A stretch of DNA of 64,000 nucleotides from Priapulus caudatus (GCF_000485595.1 NW_014578502.1:56173-120172), one strand, 5' to 3'. Numbered from the stretch's first letter, positions 34,576 to 46,818 are shown. The notes: generated from the sequence alone by a model not told the origin. Numbers and translations are program-made.

Positions 34576-35347
34576 ATGAAGAAGTTGGTACAAGTTATGC
34601 TCCTCGTTCTCGTTGCTTCGCTGGTAAGACAATCATGTTCACTGACCATGAATATAGAACAGGGCACGTCATTATCGCTGATCGTGTAGTTTTGCAACTT
34701 GCGCTCCCTTAAAATACAGCACAACCATAAAATATTTTACGACGACGACGACAACAGCAACAGCGCCAACGACGACCTAGGTTTATGACACACCAAACTT
34801 CTTTTTGGGGGGAAGGTCATAAAAGTGGTAGCGGTGAGCGTAAGAATAATACCAGCAATAATATGGACCAAGTGCCACGATGAATCAGACGAAACTAACA
34901 TACTCAGCTACGCAACTTGTATGTATTGTACTGTCAGACAAAAGGGTTGTGTTTTGCCGCTGGTGATGTTGTCGGTTTATGTAGATTGTATAATGCGCCG
35001 ATATTATCTCTCCTTATGCGCACGCGCCCATCACCGGGGCGTCTCAGCGAGTGAAACAGGAACAGAAAACTGCCGCGGTCGGTTCGCTCAGCGCGTGGCT
35101 GGTAGTATATATTGCTCTCATTCGCATTGCTCTCTAGTTGGTCACCTCAGCGTCAGCACATTACGGAGGCTACAGACGCTATGGTGGCTATGGAGGCTAT
35201 GGAGGCTACAGACGCTATGGCGGCTTTGGATACCGACGACGCTACGGAGGTTACGGCGGTTACGGCGGTTACGGCGGTTACGGCGGCTACCGACGATTCT
35301 ATCCACGTTTCGGCGGAGGTTACAGGCGTTTCGGATATTATGGATAA
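34576..35347 (+). CDS. Gene C: short secreted Gly/Tyr/Arg-rich protein
   Basis: Spliced CDS 34576-34623 joined to 35138-35347, giving 85 residues. Exon 2 follows TTACAG, encodes MKKLVQVMLLVLVASL and ends in phase 0 at GTAAGA. Exon 3 follows CTCTCTAG and begins LVTSASA, completing a signal peptide cleaved after ASA. The mature peptide of about 62 residues is YGGY repeats broken by YRRY, YRRR and YRRFYPRF, ending YRRFGYYG, so it is more basic than A and B and lacks the YIR(A/G)YGH tail. The gene architecture is identical to A and B. A cationic Gly-rich secreted peptide could be structural or antimicrobial; sequence alone does not decide. Confidence 0.85.
34738..34774. repeat. (GAC)n trinucleotide repeat in gene C intron 2
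   Basis: Short imperfect ACGACGACG tract. Confidence 0.85.
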
Positions 35348-35757
35348 AGGAACTTTGTCTGGAACTTGTTTCGAATGGATTTTGGATTATGTATGTTCCC
35401 CCCCCCCAAAAAAAAAGCGCAGTCTGGGCGTCCTATACTAGCTGTCACAATATCTTTTATTGGTTATAATCACTAGTATAAACGTTAGAATAGATCCTAA
35501 GATTCTATTACGGGTACATACATAATTATTTTCTCTGAAATATTTCTTTATTTACTTTGCAAAACCTGGCTATTAGTCGCCTATAGTCAGTGAAATGACA
35601 GTTGTATACTGCCAATCTATGAAACAAAATATGAGCACGCATTGTACTATTCATGCGAATATTGAGCTCTCTCATACATTTCTGTATTCTTCCATGTATA
35701 TATCAGATAAAATAGATTCAATTAACCACCACTGGTAGTTTACCAAATGTGTATGAC

Positions 35758-35763
35758 AATAAA
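35758..35763 (+). terminator. Gene C polyadenylation signal AATAAA
   Basis: ACAATAAATC about 410 bp after the stop, a distance similar to gene A. Confidence 0.6.
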
Positions 35764-35769
35764 TCTATT

Positions 35770-36728
35770 CTATATTTCATAAAATATATCTGCCACTTTG
35801 TTATGCTGTTTTTACCTACATAAAGTATTGTGAGTTGATGAGCTGTTATCCGGGATACTCTCTATATAAAAATATCTTTAATGTACCGTGATTTACCTTC
35901 TATCGTGATTATCTGTCTATGAATGAGCGATGGGTGATCTAGCTCATGTCACATTCTTCTGTTGGAAAGTCCTACAAAATGTAATTACTCATAGAATAAC
36001 ACCGATAGTACTAAATCGGCTGACCGAATTAACATTGCCACTCACAATACTATTAATTTAGTTAATATTAATGGCGTTGTCGTAAAACAACATTTCTGGT
36101 TACAGCATGTACACGCAGCCCTCGTCGAAGCTGTAAATAGCGGCTTCACGATATTATCCTACATAACGAATCTAATTGTCCGACACCTGTACTATACCTG
36201 TACTACACCTGTACGTCCGATGTACGTTTATAAGTTACATAGCTAGTAGAGGTAAATGCAAAGACAGATCGACGATTTACTTTACATGTGAAGCATAATT
36301 ATATCACCACTGTAAAAGAGTCGGATTACTTCTACGTCGCCTATTATTGACGCTTCCTCTAAATTCGTGGCTTTTGAGCTCAGATTATTTAACAAAATGT
36401 CCTACTAGAGAATGTATATAATAGCGTTTCTGACCCCGATTGATACAATGGCAAAATTATTATAAAATTACGCAGACGACATTAAATTTATGGTACAATC
36501 AATAGGCCGTAATGTCAGTGTATTGATTGAAACAACAATAGTAACTATCACATTACTGGAACAATATTAACATAGGAGAATTTGCCTCTATGGTAGGCAT
36601 TACAAATCGATGTACCATGCGTTTCTACTTCAATTCAGGCTGCGAAGGATATGTACAACCTTTTTGTGTGACGATTGAGTGATTTACCGCAATTTGGAAT
36701 GAACGCCCCATCTCATGAGAGTAGCTAG
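35770..36728. other. Intergenic, nothing recognised
   Basis: AT-rich; no supported exon. Confidence 0.4.
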
Positions 36729-36734
36729 GAAAGC

Positions 36735-36895
36735 CATCCATTTATCCATCCATCCATCCATCCATCCATTCATCCATCCATCCATCAATTCATTCATTCA
36801 TCCATCCATTCATCCATCCATCTATCCATCCATTCATCCATCCATCCATCCATTCATCCATCCATCCATCCATCCATCCATCTATCTATCCATGT
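36735..36895. repeat. (CATC)n microsatellite
   Basis: Tetranucleotide repeat directly before the left inverted block. Confidence 0.97.
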
Positions 36896-37535
36896 GTCGT
36901 GTGTGAGTGATGTGTGTGTGTGTGTATGGTGTGTGTGTGTGCTGTGTGTGTGTGTTGTGTGTATTGCCTGTCTCTGTCTTGTCTCCGTATGTTTATGCTC
37001 TTTCCGTCTCTCTCGCTCCCTCTTTTGCTCTCTTCTCTCGCCGCTCTCTCTATCTCTATCTCTTACCCTGTACAGACTGCCCAAATTTGATCCTACATCA
37101 AAATAGTTTCTGATCAGGCCCGGACACATTCTTTTGTGTACACGTTAGGATTACACAAGGAGGGTTAAGTTAGCTCCGTAAAATGGGATAGGCCAGGCCC
37201 GCTTCGAACGCGTACTAAATTAAACCGCTTTAATGAACTCTCCCGCACGATAAATTGTGTGTGTACGTACGCAATTGGCAGCAGCGTGCGGCGCTAAATT
37301 CTCATATACGCATGTGCATATCTTTGTTGAGTCACGTAAATGTGCAGTTTAGCGCGTGTTCATCTGCCTACTGCGACGTAATACGCTAAAGCTGAGGCAT
37401 ACGCAGCTTCTGCCGATTCAGGATGTGTATTTTGTGTCTGTACGATGCGATTGCGCTGCGCATTTGGCGGGCTGGCCCGGTCTAAAGGGACAGACTCCGG
37501 CACAAGATTACATTTATGTAATCTTTACGGGTATC

Positions 37536-37578
37536 TATCTCTGTCTTTATCTGTCTATCTATCTATACTATCTATCTA

Positions 37579-37615
<37 letters not shown>

Positions 37616-37624
37616 ATTCTATCT

Positions 37625-37656
<32 letters not shown>

Positions 37657-37893
37657 ATATATCTATCTATCTATCTATCTCTGTCTTTATCTGTCTGTCT
37701 ATCTATCTATCTATCATATCTAATCTATCTATCTATCTATCTATCTAATCTATCTATCTATCTATCTATCCTATCTATCTTATCTATCTATCTATCTATC
37801 TATCTATGCTATCTATTTATCTTATCTGATCTATCATATCTTCGTATCTATCTTATCTTATCTATCTATCTCATCTAGTCTATCTAATCTATC

Positions 37894-37954
<61 letters not shown>

Positions 37955-38004
37955 CATCTACTCTATTTATCTATCTATCTATCCATCTATCTATTATTTA
38001 TCTA

Positions 38005-38035
<31 letters not shown>

Positions 38036-38105
38036 ATATCTATCTATCTATCTATCTATTCTATCTATCTATTAATCTATCTACTTACCTATCTANNNNN
38101 NNNNN

Positions 38106-38186
<81 letters not shown>

Positions 38187-38249
38187 TAATCTATCTACTT
38201 ACCTATCTATCTATCTATCTATATATCTATCTATCTATCTATTTATCTA

Positions 38250-38338
<89 letters not shown>

Positions 38339-38396
38339 TTATCTATCTATATATCTATCTATCTATCTATCTATTTATCTATCTATATCTCTCTCC
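37536..38396. repeat. (TCTA)n microsatellite with assembly gap
   Basis: Long tetranucleotide array interrupted by 10 N at 38096-38105. Confidence 0.98.
38096..38105. other. Assembly gap (10 N)
   Basis: Run of N inside the (TCTA)n array. Confidence 1.
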
Positions 38397-40329
38397 ATCT
38401 CTGTCGCTCTCTATCTACCTAACTCAATATTTGGCTCTTGCCCCCTCTCTCTACAGGGTCTGGGTCCCTACTCCTCTGACTGGGACTGGATCCGGCAAAT
38501 GTCTATCATGCATGTCCGGTTGTATTTCTACGACCATTCGTTTTTCGAACCTGACAAAGCTTTTAATACGTGTTGGTTATTACTGAATCGTGCTGAATTA
38601 CTTTAAACTAATACGTTACATGGCGTGAAGTATAAATGTGGTAATTTGATAGATTTCTTATCTGAATACGACTACATAATCTTTTAAAATGTCATTCTCC
38701 GGCAGAATTAGCTGCGTCGTAGTTAAATAGTAAAGGCATCGACAATGCTACGACGATGAATATAAACTATGTATGGTTTAGAAAACGCATACCCGTAATT
38801 TCTATACATAATGTGATGGCGACCGGAAGAGTACACTTATGTACCGTCTCCTCCTATTTCGCTAACACGCACCCGTGTTTCGCCCGTGCCCATGCACCCA
38901 CGCACGACGCGTAGTCAGCGCGCACGATGCCTCCTTCACATACAAGTCAATTTATATCATATCGGTGACTATGTACTAATGTCTCTCGACAAAACTTTTC
39001 GGCTTCTCGATTTAAATAGAAATCGGTCGGTTGCATGTTGCGAGAATAACTATAGCGCACTGCGTAGCGCACTGCTTGTGTCGTAGGTTGCTGTGGTATA
39101 GCTGCTCGTATTATCGTAGTTTGTGTGATCTGTCCATGCTGCTAATTCACGTATATATATATTTCATAATTAAATTGGACGGACCGCTATTACATGAAAA
39201 GCCTTCACATCGCACAGTAACCTTTCATGATTGCGAAAAATAGACATGCTACCAACCCGCATCTGTCCATAACAGACGCAGAATGAGGGTAACGTAATAT
39301 CCACGGTGTATCGCATAGGAACCATATTTAATTTCCGGCGAATGCCTATAACTGTTTAATTACCTTACGCGCAAGCAACAAGCTGAGTCTCTCCCCTTCT
39401 TGATCTTTAGTGCTTGCTCTCGGTAGCACGGAAAGTTAAACCAGAAAGCTTACGTCATTAGGACCACGCCGCTCTTTCATTATTTTTGTACATCCAAAAC
39501 GCTCCGAGGCCACACCCTTGCGGTCCGGATCTCTCAATAAGTGATATCGGAAAGTCCAGCTGTGCTATTTAGGTCATAGAAAAGGGGTATAAAATGGCCG
39601 AGGCGCCCTTAGGAAAGTACATAATTAATGTAAACACTCGTGCGTTTTTAGTTTTGTGCATTAACACAAACATTGCAAAATATCCCAAATGACCACAATC
39701 ATATTTGTAAATGTTTCTGTAAACAGAAACGCACCGGTGAATTGAAGTACGATGTTAGTGAAGAGAATTATTGATCAAAAACCTAGACTAGTCCTATCCT
39801 AACCATGTTATATATAGGCAAGTTATACCCTCTCTTGTCTGCTCTCAATATGGCGGCGGGGACTTTCCGATATGGCTTATGCTCTCGTGCACTTTTCGTC
39901 TGACATTGTTATATTCAACGTAGCAGCTCGACATATTATCACACGGGATATTATGATACGGGTTTTTAATGCGACCCATTAACCGTTTCTTGCGCTATCC
40001 TCGTTGTAAATGCGATGAGATCATCGCCATCATCATCATAGTAAGCACTGCAATTTGTTTTTGTAGTGTAAGTCGAGTGAATTCATTTTAACTATTGCAA
40101 CTTTCTTCAAGATCGTCCCGTTGCCAACCCAACTAGTTGCATACGAGCAAACTTGCAAACTACTATTGCGCGCTCTCGAACCTAATTTACCCATTTCAGA
40201 GAAATACATTTTAAAAACTAAGCACGTGATCATGAATATACGACAAAGACAATATTGTGAGTTAAATGTCTTTAAAGGTGCTTTCCGCATAAGCCTGGCG
40301 TGGTAACTAATCCAATAATCCAATATACG

Positions 40330-40458
40330 AGTGTGTGTGTGATCATGTGTGTACGTATGTGTGTGACACTGTGTGTCCGTGTGTGTGTGACAGTGTGTGC
40401 GTGTGTGCGTGTGTGTGTGTGTGTGCGTGTGTGCGTGTGCGCGTTTGTGCGTGACTTT
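40330..40458. repeat. (TG)n microsatellite
   Basis: Interrupted GTGTGTGC tract at the edge of the left inverted block. Confidence 0.95.
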
Positions 40459-41900
40459 TGATTACATATTATACTGAGAAATATATGGCTTACAAAATCT
40501 TTAAACAGAATTTTACCTTAACAAACCTTACGAAATCTTAAAGATTTCATTATCGCCTACTAGCTGCTGTGTAAGGCAGTGTTTTAACATTTGCAAAGCA
40601 GCCATTATGGATTGTCAGATAATATTGGTTAGTTGTAGAAATTTAGTTGCCGGACGCTGTAGCCTGACTTCAACTATTATGGTGACTCAACTTTAGGAAG
40701 TAGCAGCATATTTCCTTGTGGTACCTCTTCACGGTACTCTCTTTATGTATTTTTTGTTGTGTCGAACTCGCGATTGCTGCAAACACTGGAATGCTGGTCT
40801 AAAACAGAAATAAATTTATCCATACCGGTAAACACGGCACCTGGATTTATGCATTTCGCTATCGGCGTACTCCGTCTGCAGACCACCCCATTTTTTCACA
40901 CAATCTTTAAACAGAATCTGTTAACAGTACCTCTACTGAATCATACTCGTGATTAAGTTTTGCAACAGTATTGTGTAATACACCACTGAAAACGATTCTA
41001 ATGGGCATAAAAATGCGTTGATGGAATTCTGTGTATATTTACTGAGGAACCATCTAGTATTCCTATATTTCGACATCGCGGTCTGCATTATTGACGTTAG
41101 AGAGTCAACAGTATTGTTAGGTCTCGCACATGGTAACATCCATCTAAAGCAAATGTTCCGTGAATTCCTGGCGCATTAACAATGAGACGATTGCATATTA
41201 TACACACGTGCCTTGACACTTTAAATGTGTACAATTAAAGAACGTACGTGCGCATGCGTTACGAAACAGTGCAAAAGCACAAATAATTATTTGTATGAAC
41301 AGCAAAGGTATAAATATCAAATATTTTCCAACAGCCAATTTCAAAGATAAGAGGGTGCACGAAATCCGTAGCATGTTTTCTGGCTTCGATTTTTGATCGC
41401 ATCTGCTATAACACACTGTGTGCATAAAGGCTCGAGTGGTCCAAAGTAGAAGTGTTACCTAGGTCATATATTAATTAGTAGAAATAGATTCAAGCCTCTA
41501 CTCCATTCATAATTATGAATATATGTATGAGAAGGATTAATACAGAGTCATTGCTGGTCACAAAAACCTTGTCACGCCAAAATACAAGTGAAGTTGCATC
41601 TCAATAAGTGTCAAATAATGCACAAAGCACCATATCAGCGTTGCTGCTGCTGCTGCTGCTGTTGCTGCTGCAAATCCTGCTGGTGTTGATGATACTAAAT
41701 TCTAACCTGCTGCAGGTCTCCTTACTTAATAAAACGTGTTAAAAATGTAAATTCCAAGGTAATATAAGAAAATTGGGGTTTCTTTGTTAGCAGGCCCTAA
41801 TTATAGGTACCTGATACTACAGTTCCTACAGTGCATGTTTAAGATTATTGATTTAAAGCATACAGCAATGAAATACACGTCTGATATTTAAAATACCAAC
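40459..41900. other. Intergenic, no gene recognised
   Basis: Includes a (TGC)n tract at 41641-41671. An open frame at about 40520-40700 has a CC-x3-C pattern but fails the insulin A-chain spacing. Confidence 0.4.
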
Positions 41901-41926
41901 AAAACACTAGATTATGGGCAACAACG

Positions 41927-41932
41927 TTTATT
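41927..41932 (-). terminator. NDUFB2: NDUFB2 polyadenylation signal (AATAAA on minus strand)
   Basis: TTTATT on the plus strand, about 365 bp beyond the minus-strand stop codon. Confidence 0.6.
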
Positions 41933-42294
41933 TATCATACTAAACTTTGGGACAAGAATTCACGTGGAGAATATTCAACGGCCTAATATGGAAAAACACT
42001 CAAAATGAACTCAATACCTCTTGTTTTACAGGTAAATAATATCCCTTCATGGCAGCATTTTAACAACACATGTCAGACACCAGGACGAAACAACATTAAA
42101 TGTGTCTTTATTCCTCACCCTACGGTAAACTGTGGAGTTGGTTTTATCAGTAGCACGCTCATTAAAGTGTGCCTGAAAAGGCTTCTTTTCAAAACGTAAT
42201 TATAGCACTCGACCAATTAGTTACAGCCATGCTTTGCATTTCACATTAATTAATTACAGTCTATAAAAGCACTAGAGATAAATGGGCTGCAAGC

Positions 42295-42372
42295 TCATAG
42301 CTCCTCCTCATCTGGTGGGATGCCTAATTCCTCATCCGTCCATTTGGCTGGATCTGGGATCGTGTGGTGGCC
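42295..42372 (-). CDS. NDUFB2: NDUFB2 terminal exon (complex I subunit B2), partial
   Basis: On the minus strand, after acceptor TATTATACAG, the frame reads GHHTIPDP and then WTDEELGIPPDEEEL before TGA. The C-terminus of the animal accessory complex I subunit NDUFB2 (AGGG subunit) ends in almost the same way (GH, then YPDP, then WTDEELGIPPDDED in human). NDUFB2 is a small inner-membrane accessory subunit of NADH:ubiquinone oxidoreductase. The exon starts at the conserved Gly-His that follows the transmembrane part. Upstream exons (mitochondrial presequence and Trp-rich membrane segment) should lie at higher coordinates, but I could not find them between 42.4 and 45.2 kb. They may be small or displaced by mis-assembly. 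This is the only housekeeping gene recognised. Confidence 0.85.
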   Translation of the reverse strand, partial: GHHTIPDPAKWTDEELGIPPDEEEL

Positions 42373-42524
42373 CTGTATAATATATGAAGCAACAAAAGCC
42401 AATATAAAGCCAGCATTCTTCTAAATATATTTGATTTCCTTTCCATATTCTGAAAGCGTACGTATACCTGGTAACAATCATAGGAACACAGTGAAAGAGC
42501 GAGTGAGAGTGAGAAGACAGGTGA

Positions 42525-42690
42525 AAGAAATGAGAGGAGAGAGAGAGAGAAGGAAAGAGAGAAGAAAGGAGAGAGTGCGAGGAGAAAGAGAGAGAGAGAG
42601 AGATGGAGATAGAGAGAAGGGTGCGAGAAGGGAGGTGAAACAGAGAGGAGCACAACAGAGCGCAAAAGAAAATGAAAGAGAGATGAAGCT
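42525..42690. repeat. (GA)n-rich tract
   Basis: AGAGAGA-rich stretch, probably inside the last intron of NDUFB2. The minus-strand Leu-Ser frames are shadows. Confidence 0.9.
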
Positions 42691-42699
42691 GATTTATGC

Positions 42700-44019
42700 T
42701 GCTCAATTTACTTCAACTCTCATCTGGAATTCCCAGAATTCTCAAACAAACTGACAAGCTACACATTTGACCAAATTTCACCTACAGCCCTGGCCCCTGA
42801 ATGTATGAAAGTATCAGTCTAACAGCATGCGTTCAGTGACTGAAGGCTATTGTTTTATGTTGGTGGAACAAACGTAGTGATCAATCATAGCGCATTAAGC
42901 AGTATATGCCTAGTAGTTAAGGGCCATAAAATGTCAAGATAAAAACATAAATCTGAAATATTGGCTGTTAATGGCTAAAAATACTTCCTTGAGTTGGCAC
43001 TTAAGTTTGATGTCAAAGCTCACACTTTAAATTTATTTCTATAGTTACTCAAAGAAAAACGATTAATTATGTAAAAACCTTGATGACTCCTTGACAGGTA
43101 CAGGTATAACAAAATATCACGCAATGCTGTTGATGCATGCACATTTGGCGCATCACTAGCAGTGCCGGTGTTCTTTAACACAGCATAAAATCTTTGGGCA
43201 AATCTTGCAGCAGGGAGGGATTTTAGGCTTACACATGCATGGGAAGAACATGTAAATAATGCAGGACGTCGCCAACGGCGTAGCTCTGGTTGGCTCTACA
43301 CGTGTAGGCCTTCGCTCCTGCTACATAGGCTAGAATATGTATATAATGATATGTATAATTCAGTATGACTGATAGTGCTTCGAAACGGCAGTAATTATTT
43401 GCAGCATGGCAGGCTAAGGTGTACTCCGTGATACACTATAAAAATATGCTGGCTGGCAAGATAAATGTCTTGACTTAGCCTGCCACAACCAAATCAAACT
43501 CAATTCACTATAATCTGGCCAGACTGCACCGCTTATCGAACGCAAGTGAACCAATAACACAAATACACGTATATGACAGATTTAAATAGTGACGACACTA
43601 GACTTGGAAGGCACCCGTTAGGCCGCTATGCTCCAAAGATTTGCTGCTGTTTCCCACCCGTAGCCCAGGTGGCAGGTAACAAGGTAGAACTGTAAGTGTA
43701 AGGGCTACATTAGTAAAGCTAATATCAAGATGAAATCAATACCAAAAATGAATGGACAAACAGGAATCGTTACACCTCTGATCAGAATCTATAAGCCAAT
43801 GCCATGTGTGGATAATAGAAGTTGTTCTAGCACATGACTTCAGAAAATAACTAAAATCGGCTGTACCTAAAACATAATCGAACCTAAAACAGTCAAATTC
43901 CTCAGAGCGGACAAAATTTCACAACTCAGCTGAGTAATGACATTGATAGTACAGAGCTCTTAACAAACACTCACAGTGTGGTAGGAGTTGGCCTAATGTG
44001 AAGGTTTCATGATAAATAC
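42700..44019. other. Presumed NDUFB2 intron or intergenic DNA
   Basis: AT-rich. A minus-strand open stretch near 43080-43230 contains FAQRFYAVLKNTGTASDAPN, but it lacks clear splice sites and I cannot identify it. Confidence 0.35.
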
Positions 44020-44027
44020 ATGACAAT

Positions 44028-44367
44028 CAGGCTTCGCCGTCTGAGAAAACCACGGTGCCTAAAAAAGGCCCCGTCATTTACCTGACGGGGCTGATTTTCT
44101 CTAGACGGGGCTGATTTTTTTTAAACGAATTATGTAATAAAATCTTTGTTACATTCATATATATGTATTGTTTAAAAGTACTATGCTTTCCCTACTGTTT
44201 GGTATATATGAATTTATAACAACTGGTGTTCTTTCTCGATTCGACGTTCGTTTTCGATTCTCTGAATCTCAAAATTTGACGGGGCAGAGAAAAAAAGCCC
44301 TGTAGACACAGGAGACGGGCTGTTTACGGGGCTTGGCCCGATTGGCCCCATGAAAAGGCGAAGCCTG
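44028..44367. mobile_element. hAT-like MITE, 340 bp, target duplication ATGACAAT
   Basis: Ends CAGGCTTCGCC and GGCGAAGCCTG are perfect complements, flanked by ATGACAAT at 44020-44027 and 44368-44375. The interior has repeated GACGGGGCTGATTTT phrases and no coding capacity. The CAGG ends and 8-bp duplication fit the hAT superfamily. Confidence 0.88.
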
Positions 44368-44375
44368 ATGACAAT

Positions 44376-46009
44376 GTACACATATTTTAGGGTCATCTAC
44401 ACCTAAAAGGCTTTTATTGTAATTTTCCTGAAAATCTTATGACACAGCCCTTCCCTTCGAAGCTATGACCCTTTAAAAATAGTTTACAGTTAATAAATGA
44501 CAAGGTTTACTGGCTACAAATACGTCTACAACTGATAAATGTTTTCAGTAGTTCTACAAATTATAAAAATAGTTATGAGGAAACTTTTATTTTGATCTGC
44601 CCTCTCTAACTTTTCTTAATCTATAAACATGACCTGACACCAATTGTGTACATGTATTAAAGGAATTATTTCATAAATAAAGTTCTGCAAGAGAGAAAAA
44701 TTAAATTTTAAATCATCACTCTAACTTGCCAATTCAATAACATCAAACATAGGATATGAGCTAGCAATGTTTTAAAGACAAAGGATCTACATGGCTGTTC
44801 TTTTCGTTTGACTACAGACCTATCCAAATGAAAACCATGAAAACACCTCGTGCCATAGAAGAAGCGGTTTATTCGTAAATTATAGCCGGTAACAGACGGC
44901 TACTCCGAAAATCCCCCAACTGCACGTCAGCAACTGTATCCGTGAGTTGGACCTGCATGCTCTTGTTGGCTGATTCCGTTCCGACACTCGAGCCGATCTT
45001 CACTCGCCAACGGTCAGAACAAGAAAGGGCGTGGACAATGTGCTTTTGCCGGAACTACCCGAGTACCGAAGGACAATTAGAATTCATTCCCCCTCCCCCA
45101 AAATACATTTTTATGTTGCACAACCCCAAACGAACACAAACCATAGACTAAAATGGGTTATCACACAATTATAGTACATATTTTTAATTAAATAGCCTAC
45201 GAACTTCGGCAGGCTAACGCAATTGAGGGGCCCACTCGTCTGTTATGATCCAGTAACGCCATCTGGCGTGACTAATGCACCGGTTTCACAAATGTGCATA
45301 CATGTGGTTAGAAATAATAATGTACACAGACACAGTTACTGTCAGTGGAATCGTGTATCGGGGAGAAATACTCATTTTTTCGGAAATAGCCGAACGGTAG
45401 TAGGGCGCAACTTCGGGCTTGCTCGGGTCCATAATAGACATGTGTACACACGCATTGTGAACCCTAACCCTAACCCTAAACAGAAAAATGAAAAAATAAA
45501 ACAAGTGCCGCGGAGCGACAGCGCTCATCTAACATCTACTGAGGTGACTCTGTGGTGGAGTGGTGGGATTCCAGTAAACCCTGTTAGTCTCAAATGTGTT
45601 CACATACACGCCAAAACAGAGGAAGGCACAGGGATGGTATCAGGAACCTTCTCAAAGGAATGTTCGATGGGATCGTTATGAAAGTTGCCACGAGATGGCG
45701 CGTACGTTTAAGTGTCTTAAGATTAAAGATGGAAGCTCCCATCGTACGTAGTAGCAACAACTATTTGCAAGACAGAATAGGTAAGCACTCATCCATTTAC
45801 CTACGCAAGCCTACAGGCTGAAATAGAGAGCTGCCACCTGTAACTAATTAACACAGGCAAAAACTACACAGTAATATCACCACCACATGCACTGGCAGTG
45901 GCCACTGGCAGTGGCATACGTTACATGTAACACACACTGACAGTACAGAATGCCATAGAAATTATACGATTTAAGGAGCATAAACCTTCTCCAACCAAAT
46001 TTTGCTTTT
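44376..46009. other. Intergenic, no gene recognised
   Basis: Includes (CCCTAA)3 at 45462-45479. A 152-codon plus frame (45223-45681) spans that repeat, has no domain and is not called. Confidence 0.4.
45462..45479. repeat. Short interstitial telomere-like repeat (CCCTAA)3
   Basis: Three perfect copies of the metazoan telomere hexamer in an internal position. Confidence 0.85.
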
Positions 46010-46345
46010 ATGTGGGGGGGGGGCTTCTAATTGCTACCGAGCGTTATGCAAGGCGAGCGCAATCATGGTAACTAGAAGGTGATGCACACATGCATGGTGG
46101 GCATGAGTGCAACTCTACATCAACACCACTGATGGCTTTACAGCGTAGTTGGTTGATGGCGTTACTTTGTATAAGATTCATAAAATTATTTAGTACAGTA
46201 CATTGCACTGTGTTATTGTCACTACTTCAGCACGGTCCATATAGGGTCTGATGAGTACAGGGTAATATTTTCAGGAGCCACTACGTTTGTAGTCGGCTGT
46301 TGATGGCTTGGTTGAAGGGGTTCACCTCCCTCTTTCATTTTTCAG

Positions 46346-46577
46346 ATGACGTTATCGGCCGGCGTTTGTGGTTGCCTTCTATTCTTTTTGATGGCTGCGG
46401 AAGTTCGCGGCGAGGCGACACCTATCGGTCATGTTTTGCAAAAAAGGGCGCGCATTTGTGGTCCGAACCTTCCCGCCACTATCCGTCTCGTCTGCAATTC
46501 TTACTACAGAAGTCCACCACACAAGCGTTCACGAGCAGACGCAGACCTACTAGATGATCGCTCGACACCCATTTTCG
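46346..46577 (+). CDS. Insulin-like peptide: signal peptide and B-chain exon
   Basis: The exon starts right after TTTTTCAG with the ATG as its first codon and ends in phase 1 at GGTACGG (donor GT at 46578). Residues 1 to about 22 are a hydrophobic signal peptide ending AEVRG. At about residues 36-48 lies CGPNLPATIRLVC, with the Cys-Gly, Leu, Ile and Val-Cys spacing of insulin B chains (13 residues Cys to Cys inclusive). HKRSR follows, a dibasic convertase site ending the B chain, then the start of the connecting peptide. The extra B-chain Cys of classic molluscan insulins is absent. The phase 1 intron within the C-peptide is the classic insulin gene position. It would be a secreted hormone acting on a receptor kinase (insulin type) or GPCR (relaxin type). 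Confidence 0.75.
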
Positions 46578-46818
46578 GTACGGGCGCCTCGTGCAGGAAG
46601 TATTTCGCCATACTTATCGTGCTCGCTCAGCTTGCCCACTACCGACAATGTAAACAGGAGAATTGCTACACTCCTGACTTGAGTCCTTCATTAAAAGAAT
46701 TCTTGGCTGGCTGTGTTATGGTTACTAGTTTACTAATAAATACATATCCCTGTCCATATTGATACTATGCAAAGATGTCTAATTGATCTGAAATTGTTTT
46801 ATTCAGCGTTTAGTACAG

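Larger units (their letters stand above)
36896..40327 (+). repeat. Left copy of inverted block (about 3.4 kb)
   Basis: Recurs in reverse complement at 49596-53166. It contains (TG)n, a CT-rich tract, unique sequence (37080-37530), the (TCTA)n array and unique sequence (38400-40327). No gene was recognised inside. A clean TATAAAA at 39588-39594 is present in both copies and might be a promoter. Confidence 0.9.

Noticed and set aside
34825-35469. 214-codon frame overlapping gene C exon 3
   Set aside because: It runs through intron 2 and reads the YGGY repeat out of frame (LWRLWRL); the spliced model explains the region better.
38999-39086. CCENNYSAL frame in the left inverted block as an A chain
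   Set aside because: The third Cys is Tyr, the final Cys is absent, and the other copy of the block breaks the frame.
40520-40700. Frame with CC-VRQ-C-FNICKAAIMDC resembling an insulin A chain
   Set aside because: The spacing after the third Cys is ten residues instead of eight, there is no dibasic or acceptor context in phase 1, and it lies outside the duplicated insulin block.
45223-45681. 152-codon frame containing NPNPNPK
   Set aside because: The Pro-Asn run is the telomere-like repeat; nothing else supports a gene.
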